A stretch of 45,613 nt of DNA from Myxococcales bacterium (GCA_016191785.1 JACPVJ010000166.1:1-45613), one strand, 5' to 3'; positions 37,069-45,248 are shown, counted from the first letter of the stretch. Notes: generated by a model not told the origin, from the letters alone. Numbers and translations: made by a program.

Positions 37069-37953
37069 TCACAGACGAAGGAGCTCTCCGAGCCCGAGCC
37101 GATCCAACCAAGGGAACGGCAAGTGTACCTTCGAGTCCACGTGATCGACGGGGCGAGGCTGGAACTCGACGGTGATGGTCGAGAAGGTCACCAGCTCGCG
37201 CAAGAGCTTGAGCCGCCCCTTGATCCGCTCGAGCTCGCCCGCAACGCGCTCGAGCTCTCGCTCGACCGCCAGCGCCTCTTCGACCTTGGCCGCCTTCTTG
37301 AGCAACTCTTCGAGCCGCTCGCGCATCACTTCCAGGTTGCGCATCCGGATCGAGAGGTCGGTGTACTCGGCCGTCACGTCCTGCACGTTGACGTTGCGGT
37401 GCAGAAGGTCGCCCATCTTGGCGATCTGGTCGAGCGCGCCGTCGAACTTGCCGGCGGGCACGCGGATGGTGATCCGGCTGTCCTCCCGCGAGACCAGGTA
37501 CCCGCCGTTTTCCTTGGCCAGCTTCTCGACGGCGTCGATCGACTTCTTCGCCTCGAACACCGCCAGGTAGAGCTGCGCTTTGTAGATCAAGAGCGGGCCG
37601 GCCGCGGTCTTGCCGTCGGGTCCGGTCGCGACCGCCGCTTGCTCTTTGCCGGCTGTCGCCGCATCGGCCACCGCGGCGTCCTTCTTCATCGCCGGCCCGG
37701 GCACCGGGGTGGCCTGCGCCAACCCGCCGCGCGCCGGCAGTGGGCGCGCCTCGTCCTGGCTGTAGAGCGACGCCTTCTCGGCGGTCGCGCTCCCGGACAT
37801 CTCGGCCTCTTCCGCCGGGGGCGACGGCGGCGGGACCTCGGGCGCCGCGGACAGGCTCGCCGAACCGGCACCGCAGCCCGCCACCACGAGTGCGAAGCAG
37901 AACAGCCCGACCACGGCCCACCACGAGCCAACGCGCGTTCGAAGGTCTTTCAT
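37069..37953 (-). CDS. DUF4349 lipoprotein
   Basis: 294 residues from the ATG at 37953; the frame continues upstream but the lipoprotein signal (WWAVVGLFCFALVVAGC) starts there. After an Ala/Pro/Glu linker, the domain PLLIYKAQLYLAVFEAKKSIDAVEKLAKENGGYLVSREDSRITIRVPAGKFDGALDQIAKMGDLLHRNVNVQDVTAEYTDLSIRMRNLEVMRERLEELL then a coiled coil and LVTFSTITVEFQ match DUF4349. The N-terminal signal and lipobox make it periplasmic; the long helices form a coiled hairpin. Function is not known. The start has a weak ribosome binding site; the 12-mer CCAAAACGTTTC lies in its leader. Confidence 0.9.
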   Translation of the reverse strand: MKDLRTRVGSWWAVVGLFCFALVVAGCGAGSASLSAAPEVPPPSPPAEEAEMSGSATAEKASLYSQDEARPLPARGGLAQATPVPGPAMKKDAAVADAATAGKEQAAVATGPDGKTAAGPLLIYKAQLYLAVFEAKKSIDAVEKLAKENGGYLVSREDSRITIRVPAGKFDGALDQIAKMGDLLHRNVNVQDVTAEYTDLSIRMRNLEVMRERLEELLKKAAKVEEALAVERELERVAGELERIKGRLKLLRELVTFSTITVEFQPRPVDHVDSKVHLPFPWLDRLGLGELLRL

Positions 37954-38030
37954 GGCGGCACCCAAAACGTTTCCTGTGGTCCGTTGCTTACACCGCCCGC
38001 GGCCGGAGCGGTGCAGATTCCGTCCCGAGC

Positions 38031-38909
38031 TCACTTCGCGCTCGGCGCCGGGGCCGGCCGCGGGGCAGCGCTGGGCGCCCCAGCCGGTGGCGCCGCGGGC
38101 TTGGCCAGACGCTTCACGCTGACTTTCTGGATCTTCGGCGGCGTGACCGCCCGCTCGCCCTGCACCGGAACGGTGGCCAGGGCGTCGATCACGCTCTCGG
38201 GCTCGCACTTGCCGAAGATGGTGTAGCCGCCGTCGAGGTGCGCCGCGACGCCGTCCATCACGAAGAACTGCATGCCGTTGGTGTTCGGACCGCGGTTGGC
38301 CATGCAGAGCAGGCCGCGTTGATCGTGGCGCGCGTCCTCCCAGATCTCGTCCGGGATGACGTAGCCCGGCTCGCCCGAGCCGTTGCCCGCAGGGTCACCG
38401 CCCTGGATCATGAAGCCCTTCACCACCCGGTGGAACGAAGTCCCGTCGTACCCGGGCTTCTTCTCCCACTTGCCCGCGGGGGTCTTCCAGGGGCGGAGCC
38501 CCCGCGCCAGCCCCACGAAGTTCGCGACGGTGAGCGGCGCCTTGTCTTCGAACAGGGTGCACGACAAGGTGCCCTTGTCGGTCTTGATCTCGGCGACCAG
38601 CGGGCCCTTGCCGGTCAGGCCCGCAGTGGCGTCGGCCAGGGTGAACTTCCCCTTCAGCGGGTCGTCCTCGCTGGGCTTCACCTCGGCCACCGGCTTGGCC
38701 GAGATCTTCCGCGCGGTCGGGACGGGCGTGGGCCGCGCAGCGGCCGTGGCCGTCGCGGCGGCTCGGCCCGCCAGGTCGAGGGCGCCGCTGGTGACCGGAG
38801 CGGCAACGGACTTCGGCACTGCGCGGGTCTGGGGCTCGGGCTCGGGCGGGGGTTCCTCGCACGCGACGAGCCAGAGGGGGAGGAAGAGGACGAAGTGTGG
38901 TCGATTCAT
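38031..38909 (-). CDS. Lipoprotein cyclophilin-type peptidyl-prolyl isomerase
   Basis: 292 residues from the ATG at 38909 (GAGAGAGCC precedes it). The signal ends in lipobox LVAC, then a Pro/Glu and Ala/Thr linker. The cyclophilin domain begins GTLSCTLFEDKAPLTVANFVGLA and includes FHRVVKGFMIQGGDPAGNGSGEPGY with the catalytic Arg of FHR, LLCMANRGPNTNGMQFFVMDGVAAHLDGGYTIFGKC. It catalyses prolyl cis-trans isomerisation in the periplasm, assisting folding of outer-membrane or secreted proteins. Its stop is 77 bases before the DUF4349 start. Twenty bases upstream lies the DUF192 gene, suggesting co-transcription. Confidence 0.94.
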   Translation of the reverse strand: MNRPHFVLFLPLWLVACEEPPPEPEPQTRAVPKSVAAPVTSGALDLAGRAAATATAAARPTPVPTARKISAKPVAEVKPSEDDPLKGKFTLADATAGLTGKGPLVAEIKTDKGTLSCTLFEDKAPLTVANFVGLARGLRPWKTPAGKWEKKPGYDGTSFHRVVKGFMIQGGDPAGNGSGEPGYVIPDEIWEDARHDQRGLLCMANRGPNTNGMQFFVMDGVAAHLDGGYTIFGKCEPESVIDALATVPVQGERAVTPPKIQKVSVKRLAKPAAPPAGAPSAAPRPAPAPSAK

Positions 38910-38929
38910 GGGCTCTCTCGGGGATGGGA

Positions 38930-39577
38930 TCACGATTCGATGCGGATGCGCTGACCAGCCGTCACGCCGTGCGAGCGCGTCCAGCCGGCGTTGAGCTCGA
39001 GCACGTGGGCCGCCGGGCACGGGATGGACCGCGAGGCATCGTTCATCACCGGCACCTGCTCCAGGATGCCGACGATGAAGCCCCGGGCGTCGATGAACAG
39101 CATGTCCAGGGGGATGCACGTGTTGTGCATCCAGAAGCTGCGCGGCTGCTCTTCGGGCCACGAGAAGAGCATGCCGGCCTGATCCGGCATGCCGGTGCGG
39201 TACATCAGGCCACGCTCGCGGCTGTCGGGTCGATCGGCGAGCTCGACCTCGACGCGCGGCGCGCCCGGAGCGTCCACGAAGGCCACGTGACCGCGCCGAA
39301 GGTCGAGGTTACCGGTCGGATCGGCCGGACAGAACCGCGCGGGCTCGGCGCGCGGTGCGGCGGTCGGTGAGCTTTGCACGACGCATCGGGGCTTCTCGGT
39401 CGCCGGCGGGGCGACGCCGGCCGAGCTCGCGGCCGGCGGCTTCGCGGGCGGGGTCCGCGCCTCCGGTGGAGGCTCGGCGGTGACCAGCTTCGCGGGCCGG
39501 GCCCCCGCGGGTTCCTCGTTGCGACCGCAGGCCAGCGCGAGCACGGCAACGAGGGCGAGGGCCGACCGGGAGTTCAT
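38930..39577 (-). CDS. DUF192 lipoprotein
   Basis: 215 residues from the ATG at 39577, with lipobox LALAC at about residue 18. After a Pro/Ala-rich linker, the DUF192 domain appears: RVEVELADRPDSRERGLMYRTGMPDQAGMLFSWPEEQPRSFWMHNTCIPLDMLFIDARGFIVGILEQVPVMNDASRSIPCPAAHVLELNAGWTRSHGVTAGQRI. The FWMHNTxIPLDMLFID block and AxxVLELNAG are the signature of this small beta domain of unknown function. Starts 20 bases upstream of the cyclophilin and is probably the first gene of the run. Confidence 0.9.
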   Translation of the reverse strand: MNSRSALALVAVLALACGRNEEPAGARPAKLVTAEPPPEARTPPAKPPAASSAGVAPPATEKPRCVVQSSPTAAPRAEPARFCPADPTGNLDLRRGHVAFVDAPGAPRVEVELADRPDSRERGLMYRTGMPDQAGMLFSWPEEQPRSFWMHNTCIPLDMLFIDARGFIVGILEQVPVMNDASRSIPCPAAHVLELNAGWTRSHGVTAGQRIRIES

Positions 39578-39613
39578 CGTGGGCACACCTGTGACGACGA
39601 GGTCACGCGCACG

Positions 39614-39645
39614 GCCGACGGGTAGCCCGTGGCGCAACCGTCGGC
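39614..39645. other. Two mutually exclusive hairpins in the DUF192 upstream region
   Basis: GCCGACGG (39614-39621) pairs with CCGTCGGC (39638-39645), while ACGGG (39618-39622) pairs with CCCGT (39626-39630). They share bases, so only one can form. Position is about 40-70 bases upstream of the minus-strand DUF192 start. Confidence 0.35.
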
Positions 39646-39752
39646 AAGCACCGGCCGCGCGACCGAGGCGGACGAGACGTCAGGATCTGCACGCTTCGTG
39701 GGCAGCGCCGCGATTGCCTGCACGGATCTCGCGGTTCGCGCGCGGTGAGCGG

Positions 39753-39773
39753 TGGCACAAACCCTGCTAGTCT
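39753..39773 (+). promoter_or_regulatory. Promoter candidates of the Gly/Cys-rich lipoprotein gene
   Basis: TGGCAC (39753-39758), five bases, then CTGCT (39764-39768) matches the sigma-54 consensus with one mismatch and exact GG-N10-GC spacing. Overlapping it, TAGTCT (39768-39773) can be read as a sigma-70 -10 box six bases before the ATG. Either reading gives an almost leaderless mRNA. The two interpretations cannot be separated by eye. Confidence 0.35.
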
Positions 39774-39779
39774 CGCGGC

Positions 39780-40373
39780 ATGCGCTTCGGGCTTGGTGGA
39801 TCTTGGGGCCTAGGGTTTGCCCTTGCGGGGGTGCTGGTTGCGGTCGCCTGCGGAGGCACGGTCTCCGGGGACCATGACGGGACGGGCGGTGCCAGCACCG
39901 GCGGCGCCGGCACCGGCGGCACCGGCGGCCTGGTGACGGGCGGCACCGGCGGGTTCGGCGGCACCCCTTCCGGGGGCACCGGCGGCCTGAGCGGCGGCAC
40001 CGGCGGGTTCGGCGGCAGCGGCGGCACCTACGTCGACCCCGGCTGCCCGGACGCTGCGCCACCGCCTCCGATCAAGGAGTGCGATCTGTTCGGTCCGAAC
40101 ACCTGCCCAGCCGGTGAGTCCTGCTATCCGTTCGTGCAATACCCGAGCAAGAAGTGCGAGCAAGAGGTGTTCGGCTCGGTGTGCGCGCCGACCGGCAAGG
40201 GGACCCAGGGCGATCCCTGTGGCCCCGAGCATTGCTCCGGCGGCCACGTCTGCGTGGTGACCGGTCAGGGCACCGAGTGCGTGAAGGTCTGTGACCTGTT
40301 CGGTGCCGCGAAGTGCCCACCCGGGTTGTTCTGCGTGCCGATCGACGTCGAGGGAGTTGGCGGATGCTACTGA
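39780..40373 (+). CDS. Gly-rich and Cys-rich surface lipoprotein
   Basis: A 197-residue protein: signal with lipobox VAVAC (about residue 24), then a 60-residue run of GGTGG-type repeats (TGGAGTGGTGGLVTGGTGGFGG...), then a Cys-rich C-terminal half: CDLFGPNTCPAGESCYP, KKCEQEVFGSVCAPTGKGTQGDPCGPEHCSGGHVC, VCDLFGAAKCPPGLFC. The Gly run is a low-complexity spacer that lifts the Cys domain off the membrane. Its last codons overlap the next gene by ten bases. The two form a unit of surface proteins. Function unknown. Confidence 0.85.
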   Translation: MRFGLGGSWGLGFALAGVLVAVACGGTVSGDHDGTGGASTGGAGTGGTGGLVTGGTGGFGGTPSGGTGGLSGGTGGFGGSGGTYVDPGCPDAAPPPPIKECDLFGPNTCPAGESCYPFVQYPSKKCEQEVFGSVCAPTGKGTQGDPCGPEHCSGGHVCVVTGQGTECVKVCDLFGAAKCPPGLFCVPIDVEGVGGCY

Positions 40374-41956
40374 TTCGGCGAGCGCTCGTGGCGCTCGGTG
40401 TGGCCGTGTTGGCTGCGCCCCTGGCAACGGTGAGCTGCGGCAGCAAGAGCGGGCTGCGCATCAGCGAGAGCGACGCGGGTCCCGACGCGAAGGACGCCGC
40501 CAGCGACGTCCCCACCCCCGACTGCATCACCGACGACGACTGCGCGACCGACGACCTCTGCCAACGCAGCACCTGCGTCGAGGGCAAGTGCACCATCGCC
40601 GTGCCGCTCGAGTGCGACGACGAGGATCCGTGCACCGAGGACACCTGCCTGCCCGAGAACGGGCAGTGCGACTTCCGCGCGCTCGCCCTCGATCAGGACC
40701 AAGACGGCTTCAAGGGCCCGCGCCCCGGTTTTGCGCCGGGCGCTCCGGGCTCTTGCGGTGACGACTGCGACGACACCAGCGCCAAGGCCTACCCCGGGGG
40801 CACCGAGGTGTGCGACGGCGTCGACAACAACTGCAACGGCGTGATCGACGAGGGCATGAGCTACGTGCCGGTGGGCGGCGGGGACGTGCGCGTCTCGGGG
40901 CTCGATCAGATCCAGGCCGGCCACGGCGGCATCGCGTACAGCGGTGAGTTCTACGCCGCCGCGTATGCGGGTCAGAAGGACGCCTGGCGCACCTACGTGA
41001 AGGGCCTGAAGTCCGACGGCAAGACCCAGTTCGGCGACTCGCCCATCACCAACGTTCCGAGCGACACCTTCACCGGGCCCATCGTCTGGACGGGTGCGAT
41101 CTTCGGCACCGCCTGGGAAGACCGCCGCGACAGCGACTACGAGATCTACTTCAACCGCATCGACAAGCAGGGCAAAAAGCTCGGCCCCGATCTGCGGATC
41201 ACCAACGCCGACGGGTTCTCGCTCCACGCCAGCATGATCTGGAACGGCGCCGAGTTCGTCATGGTCTGGGATGACCGCCGCAACGGGCAGAACGACTATC
41301 GCGTCTACGGCCAGCGCGTCGACGTCGAGGGCAAGCTGATCGGCGGCAACGTCGAGCTGACCGGGCCCAACATCCGCGCCGAGAGCCCGCGCCTGGCCGA
41401 GGGTGAGAAGACCGTCGGCATGGCCTTCAACATGGTGACGCCCGCCGCCAAGAAGGTCGGCATGCGCACCCTGGCTCCGGACCTGACCTCGCCCTCGTCG
41501 GTCATCACGCTGAGCGACGACAGCGCGGTCGACCCGAGCATCATCTGGAACAAAGACCGCTACATCGTGGCCTACAGCAAGCGCCCGAACGGCGTGCCCG
41601 GCAGCTCGATCTGGGGCGCGGTGGTCAAAGAGGACGGCACCGTGCTGGTCAAAGAAAAGATGCTCACCTCGGGCGCCAAGTTCGCGCGCACCCAGTGGAT
41701 GCTCCCCCTCGGCGACCGCATGCTCCTGCTCTGGGCCGATGATCACGACGGCAACTACGAGCTCTACACCCAGATGATGTCGAACGACCTCGAGGTGATC
41801 TCGCCGCGCAAGCGCGTGACCAACGACCCGAGCGACAGCGTGGCCCCGGTGGCGGTGTTCGGCCCCGAAGGCGACGTGGGCGTGCTGTTCGACGATCGGC
41901 GCACCGGCGCCTGGCAGGCGTACTTCACCCGGCTCACCTGCGTCGCTGGGGAGTGA
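40364..41956 (+). CDS. Exported protein with MopE-type motif and beta-propeller-like repeats
   Basis: 530 residues from the ATG at 40364, within the previous gene's last ten bases. A signal peptide ends SCGSKSG. Cys-rich modules follow (CITDDDCATDDLCQRSTCVEGKC, CDDEDPCTEDTCL), then the MopE motif CGDDCDDTSAKAYPGGTEVCDG plus VDNNCNGVIDEG, where the acidic residues would bind calcium. The last 370 residues repeat strand units built around AWEDRRDSDYEIYFNRID and VWDDRRNGQNDYRVYGQRVD, as well as LWADDHDGNYELYTQMM and LFDDRRTGAWQAYFTRL, like a beta-propeller. Likely surface-exposed; binding partner unknown. Confidence 0.85.
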   Translation: MLLIRRALVALGVAVLAAPLATVSCGSKSGLRISESDAGPDAKDAASDVPTPDCITDDDCATDDLCQRSTCVEGKCTIAVPLECDDEDPCTEDTCLPENGQCDFRALALDQDQDGFKGPRPGFAPGAPGSCGDDCDDTSAKAYPGGTEVCDGVDNNCNGVIDEGMSYVPVGGGDVRVSGLDQIQAGHGGIAYSGEFYAAAYAGQKDAWRTYVKGLKSDGKTQFGDSPITNVPSDTFTGPIVWTGAIFGTAWEDRRDSDYEIYFNRIDKQGKKLGPDLRITNADGFSLHASMIWNGAEFVMVWDDRRNGQNDYRVYGQRVDVEGKLIGGNVELTGPNIRAESPRLAEGEKTVGMAFNMVTPAAKKVGMRTLAPDLTSPSSVITLSDDSAVDPSIIWNKDRYIVAYSKRPNGVPGSSIWGAVVKEDGTVLVKEKMLTSGAKFARTQWMLPLGDRMLLLWADDHDGNYELYTQMMSNDLEVISPRKRVTNDPSDSVAPVAVFGPEGDVGVLFDDRRTGAWQAYFTRLTCVAGE

Positions 41957-42180
41957 GTCGCTGATCACGCGGCGGGGGCAGGAGACGGCTGTCGCCTTGT
42001 CGTTCGAGGAATGGACGCGTTTGTCACGTCGCGGCGGCGGACTGGTCGAAGTGCTGCGACGCGCGCCTCGGTTCGAGGGCGGGCTCGACACGCCCCGGTC
42101 GAAGGACCCGGGGCGCGAAGTCGAGCTGTGAGACCGGGGGTTACGACGACTGAAGCGCGAGGAGACGTGAGCCCCAAGGT

Positions 42181-44454
42181 TCAGCGCGCCACCAGGTCTT
42201 TCATCCAGGCGACGTCCGGCGGGGTCTTCGCCTGGATCAGTGCGGACCACTCCTCGTCGGTGAGTCGGTCGAAGTTCGATGTGACGTGCTCGAAGTAGCT
42301 CGAAGCGAGGCCGGCGTAGGCGCGGGGCCCGCTGCAGGTGTCGACGGTCACGACCATCAGGCGCGGCATGCCCGTGCCGACGTGGAGCACCTTGCCCACC
42401 ATCGCTCCGCCCTCGTCGGTCGGCTGGGTGTGCACGTCCGCGATGACCGGATCGAGCTCGATGCCGCGGCCCGGCTCGAAGAACAGCTTCTTGTACCAGC
42501 CAGACTGGAAGGAGGGATCGCCGCACCCTTCGTCGACGACCACCGCGTCGTTGATGAACGCCATCTGCTCGGAGCTGTGGGGGGCACCGGTCCGCTGATT
42601 CTCGGCCATCTTCCCCAGCGTGGCGGCCACCAGGCTGACGGTCTCGAAGTACGCCTGCGCCTGGGTCACGACGTAGGACCCTGGCCCCAGGTCGAGCCCT
42701 GAGACGAGCGTCGCGCCGCGGGTGGCGAACGCTCCGAGCTTGGCGAAAAACGCCGGGTAGGGCTCGACGTACGCGTCGGGAAACTCGCAGGACGCGCCGC
42801 CGGTGTACGACTGCTTGGCGTAGAGCAGGGTGTCGTGGCGAAGCTCGGCCCAGGACGAAACCTGAGTGCTCAGCAGACGGCGACCCCAGGCCTCCGTGCC
42901 GGTCACGGCGGGCAAGCCCATGGTCTTGGGGCTGGCCACGGCCGCGCTCGGCGAAAGCACGCGCAGCATCCCGAGCCACGAGTTGTAGAGGTTTTCCTGC
43001 CAGTACTCCGCGGGGTGGGCGTCGGCCAGCACGCGCATCGACGCCAGATCCGGCGCGTACTTCCACTTCTCGAGCTCGGGGCCGAGGAGCAGGCCGGCCT
43101 GGTCGTTGCCGAAGGCTGCGAACGCCGCGTCGAGCGGGCTCGGCATCATGCGCAGCTGCGTGCCCTTTTGCACGCGGTCGTAGACCACGTTGCTGAAGAC
43201 GTGGCTGTCGAGGACGTAACGCTGGCCGAACAGCAAGAACGAGCTCGAGAGCGGCAGGGTGCCGCTGCCCAGGCCGTTGATCATGATGTGGCTCGAGATG
43301 CGCTGCGTGCCGTAACCGCCGCTGACCACCGCCTGCGCGATGGTCGCGTCCGAAACCGTCGGCAGATCGCCGGGGCTCGAGAGGCCCAGATCCGACAAGA
43401 GCGAGTCGAGCTCCGGCACGACCATGCTGTCGTGCTCGCCGACGAACGCGCCGATGGTGAGGTCGATGCGCTTCCAGTCAGCGAGCGACGCCTTCGACAT
43501 CAGGGAGCGGAGCGCGAACGCGCCCTCGAGCTGGCGGCGGCGGAAGAGCTGGCTGCCGTCCTCTTGGGTTTCCAGGATGCGGAAGTCGACCCGCCCGAGC
43601 CACATCATGGCGCGGAAGTAGCGCTTCAGCTCCTCGGTCTCGGCGTAGTGCCCGCGCGGCTCGAACTGCGAGAAGTCGAGGTGTCGCTTGGCGTCGAAGA
43701 GCACCAGATCTTCCTCGCCGTTAGCGGCGTTGGCCTTGTCGACCAGTGACGCGACCTCGGCCTTGCTGGCGCCGGCCACTGGCGCGAGGGGCTTGTCGCC
43801 GAGCAGGCTGGCCGCCACGGAGAGGTAGAGGTCGGCGTCGGCGCGCGCGCTCTGGCCGAGCGCGCTGCCTGCCCCGGACGCAAGCTCGGCGCGCATGGCA
43901 CCGAGCAGGCGCTGGAGAGCCGGGCTCAGCGCGTACATCTCCACGCGCGTCAGCAGGGCGTCGTACGACTGGTGCACGGCATACAGGATGGAGTCGGCCG
44001 AGACGTAGAGGGGCAGATCCTGGAGATACAGGGTCTGGTAGCCGTAGATGAAGCTCGGGAAGCGCCGCGTCTCGCTGATGACGAAGCCGCGCTTCTCCAG
44101 GATGCCCTGGTCCGCGCTGGGAAGCGCCAGCGCCGACTTCTGGATCAGGTCCATGCCGGCTGCCGAGAGCGGCGAGTAGCCGAGCGACTCGTTGAACGGC
44201 ACGGAGTACTTGGCGGCGAACCCCTGGGCGTCGAGGCCTGCCACCGCCGCGAGCTCCTGTTCGAGCTTCGCGAGCTCGGCGGCGTCCTTGGCCGAGAGCT
44301 CGGTCGTCACGAGCTTGCCAGGGGTGATGGGTTGGCTGGGCTTGGGCTTGCCCGGGTCGGCCGGCGTGATCGAATCGCCCGGTGTGCCACCGCAGCCCCC
44401 GAGCTGCACGGCCAGGAGCGCGAGGACCGAAACGGCGCGAGCCAGGGATTTCAT
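42181..44454 (-). CDS. DUF3160 lipoprotein (757 aa)
   Basis: 757 residues from the ATG at 44454, with the strong ribosome binding site AAAGGAG upstream. Signal with lipobox LGGC, a Pro/Lys linker, then DUF3160: RGFVISETRRFPSFIYGYQTLYLQDLPLYVSADSILYAVHQSYDALL, RRRQLEGAFALRSLMS, FGQRYVLDSHVFSNVVYDRVQ, AWGRRLLSTQVSSWAELRHDTLLYAKQSY, CEFPDAYVEPYPAFFAKL and LFFEPGRGIELDPVIADVHTQPTDE. Proteins of this type are large, all-helical and exported; no activity is known to me. The 224-base stretch after it, 41957-42180, holds no convincing gene. Confidence 0.9.
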   Translation of the reverse strand: MKSLARAVSVLALLAVQLGGCGGTPGDSITPADPGKPKPSQPITPGKLVTTELSAKDAAELAKLEQELAAVAGLDAQGFAAKYSVPFNESLGYSPLSAAGMDLIQKSALALPSADQGILEKRGFVISETRRFPSFIYGYQTLYLQDLPLYVSADSILYAVHQSYDALLTRVEMYALSPALQRLLGAMRAELASGAGSALGQSARADADLYLSVAASLLGDKPLAPVAGASKAEVASLVDKANAANGEEDLVLFDAKRHLDFSQFEPRGHYAETEELKRYFRAMMWLGRVDFRILETQEDGSQLFRRRQLEGAFALRSLMSKASLADWKRIDLTIGAFVGEHDSMVVPELDSLLSDLGLSSPGDLPTVSDATIAQAVVSGGYGTQRISSHIMINGLGSGTLPLSSSFLLFGQRYVLDSHVFSNVVYDRVQKGTQLRMMPSPLDAAFAAFGNDQAGLLLGPELEKWKYAPDLASMRVLADAHPAEYWQENLYNSWLGMLRVLSPSAAVASPKTMGLPAVTGTEAWGRRLLSTQVSSWAELRHDTLLYAKQSYTGGASCEFPDAYVEPYPAFFAKLGAFATRGATLVSGLDLGPGSYVVTQAQAYFETVSLVAATLGKMAENQRTGAPHSSEQMAFINDAVVVDEGCGDPSFQSGWYKKLFFEPGRGIELDPVIADVHTQPTDEGGAMVGKVLHVGTGMPRLMVVTVDTCSGPRAYAGLASSYFEHVTSNFDRLTDEEWSALIQAKTPPDVAWMKDLVAR

Positions 44455-44479
44455 TGGGCATCTCCTTTCGACGAGCGCA

Positions 44480-44494
44480 GCTCTCCCGGAGAGC
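44480..44494. terminator. Short perfect hairpin between the antitoxin and DUF3160 genes
   Basis: GCTCTCCCGGAGAGC is a perfect dyad. It lies 58 bases after the antitoxin stop and 26 bases before the DUF3160 start (minus strand). No T-run is present. TGGCAC and GTGCCA at about 44499-44532 form a second, wider inverted pair. Confidence 0.3.
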
Positions 44495-44551
44495 GAGTTG
44501 GCACACCCGCTTTGGTGCATTCCGCGTGCCAGGGCGCGGCGGTGGGACGCT

Positions 44552-44845
44552 TCAACCAGTCAAATCGAGCTCGCGCCGAATCCCTTCAGCAAGCCATTGG
44601 CGAATCAGGGTCTGATACGGGATCGCGCGCCGGGTGGCGATTTTGCGGAGTGCTTGGACCTGGGCGGGGTCGAGCTTGATGGTCACGTTCTTCAGGCCGC
44701 GAGATCGACCGCCGCGAAGGATCTGCCGTCGCAGCTCTTCGCCGAGGGCGAAGTCGACGCCGTCTTCGATGACGCTGCCGAGCACTCCGTGACGATCGTA
44801 GTACTCTGCCGGGCTCGGCTTCGACCGCTTCTTGGGCTTCGCCAT
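44552..44845 (-). CDS. CopG-type antitoxin of a BrnT-like toxin-antitoxin pair
   Basis: 97 residues from the ATG at 44845; GGAG lies nine bases upstream. A GTG at 44851 would overlap the toxin stop. N-terminal linker AEYYDRHGVLGSVIEDG resembles the toxin-binding part of CopG antitoxins. The ribbon-helix-helix is NVTIKLDPAQVQALRKIATRRAIPYQTLIRQWLAEGI, with the IPYQTLIRxWxxEG hallmark of that family. It should bind DNA and neutralise the BrnT-like protein, and repress their operon. The toxin gene lies immediately upstream, the same order as brnTA. Confidence 0.88.
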   Translation of the reverse strand: MAKPKKRSKPSPAEYYDRHGVLGSVIEDGVDFALGEELRRQILRGGRSRGLKNVTIKLDPAQVQALRKIATRRAIPYQTLIRQWLAEGIRRELDLTG

Positions 44846-44847
44846 CG

Positions 44848-45123
44848 TCACTTACTCCGTTGTCGCTGGTAGTACCGGCGTTCTTGTGTGCTCATGTCCC
44901 AGCCCGTGATGACCAGCACGAGCCCCCTAGGCTTGCGCTCGAACACCACGACCAGGAGACGCCCGCTGCGGGTTGGCCCGAAGGCCGCGTAGTGTCCACG
45001 CTTCGTCTTTCGAAAAAGCGGGCGGACCGCAAAGACCTGCTCGGCTTCCTCGGGTTCCACGCCATGGACCAGAGTGAGATGCAGGACGTTGCCGTCATCC
45101 CATTCGAAGTCGACAATGCGCAT
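44848..45123 (-). CDS. brnT: BrnT-family toxin (RelE-fold ribonuclease)
   Basis: 91 residues from the ATG at 45123 (an ATG seven codons upstream is possible). MRIVDFEWDDGNVLHL gives the FEWDxxK-like start; HGVEPEEAEQVFAVRPLFR is the conserved HGVxFEEAxxVF block; AFGPTRSGRLLVVVFERKPRGLVLVITGWDMSTQERRYYQ corresponds to GxxxxGRLLxVV...xRxISAR/xxxxERxxY. Relatives are RNases that stop translation. The basic FERKPRG segment and Arg residues near the C-terminus may be the active site. The first helix lacks the usual Lys-His-Gly combination, reading VHGVEPEEA, so it is a divergent member. Confidence 0.82.
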   Translation of the reverse strand: MRIVDFEWDDGNVLHLTLVHGVEPEEAEQVFAVRPLFRKTKRGHYAAFGPTRSGRLLVVVFERKPRGLVLVITGWDMSTQERRYYQRQRSK

Positions 45124-45248
45124 TCGGCGGCCCCCACCGGTCATACATTGCATTACTCGAGGACAGAGTGCAAGCCCGGCCGCCGCGGTCGTAGCCTTGA
45201 TCGAAAGTCCCGAGGCCAAGCGCGGTCGGCGCCACCCGGGAGAAGTGT

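Noticed and set aside
39890..40030. Tandem GGCGGCACCGGCGG-type DNA repeats that look like a repeat array
   Set aside because: They encode the Gly-rich stalk of the lipoprotein at 39780-40373 in frame, without spacers, so this is not a CRISPR array or minisatellite of separate function.
41957..42180. Possible short gene at 42011-42298
   Set aside because: The frame runs into the antisense of DUF3160 and has Arg/Thr-rich translation with no start signal. I see nothing convincing in this 224-base gap.
40367..43066. Minus-strand open frame across the MopE-like gene
   Set aside because: The plus-strand MopE-like protein has a signal, motifs and repeats; the minus frame is composition-driven and overlaps the DUF3160 gene in another frame.
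44501..44530. TGGCAC upstream of the DUF3160 region as a sigma-54 site
   Set aside because: The required GC element at the correct ten-base spacing is missing, and the orientation points away from the gene.
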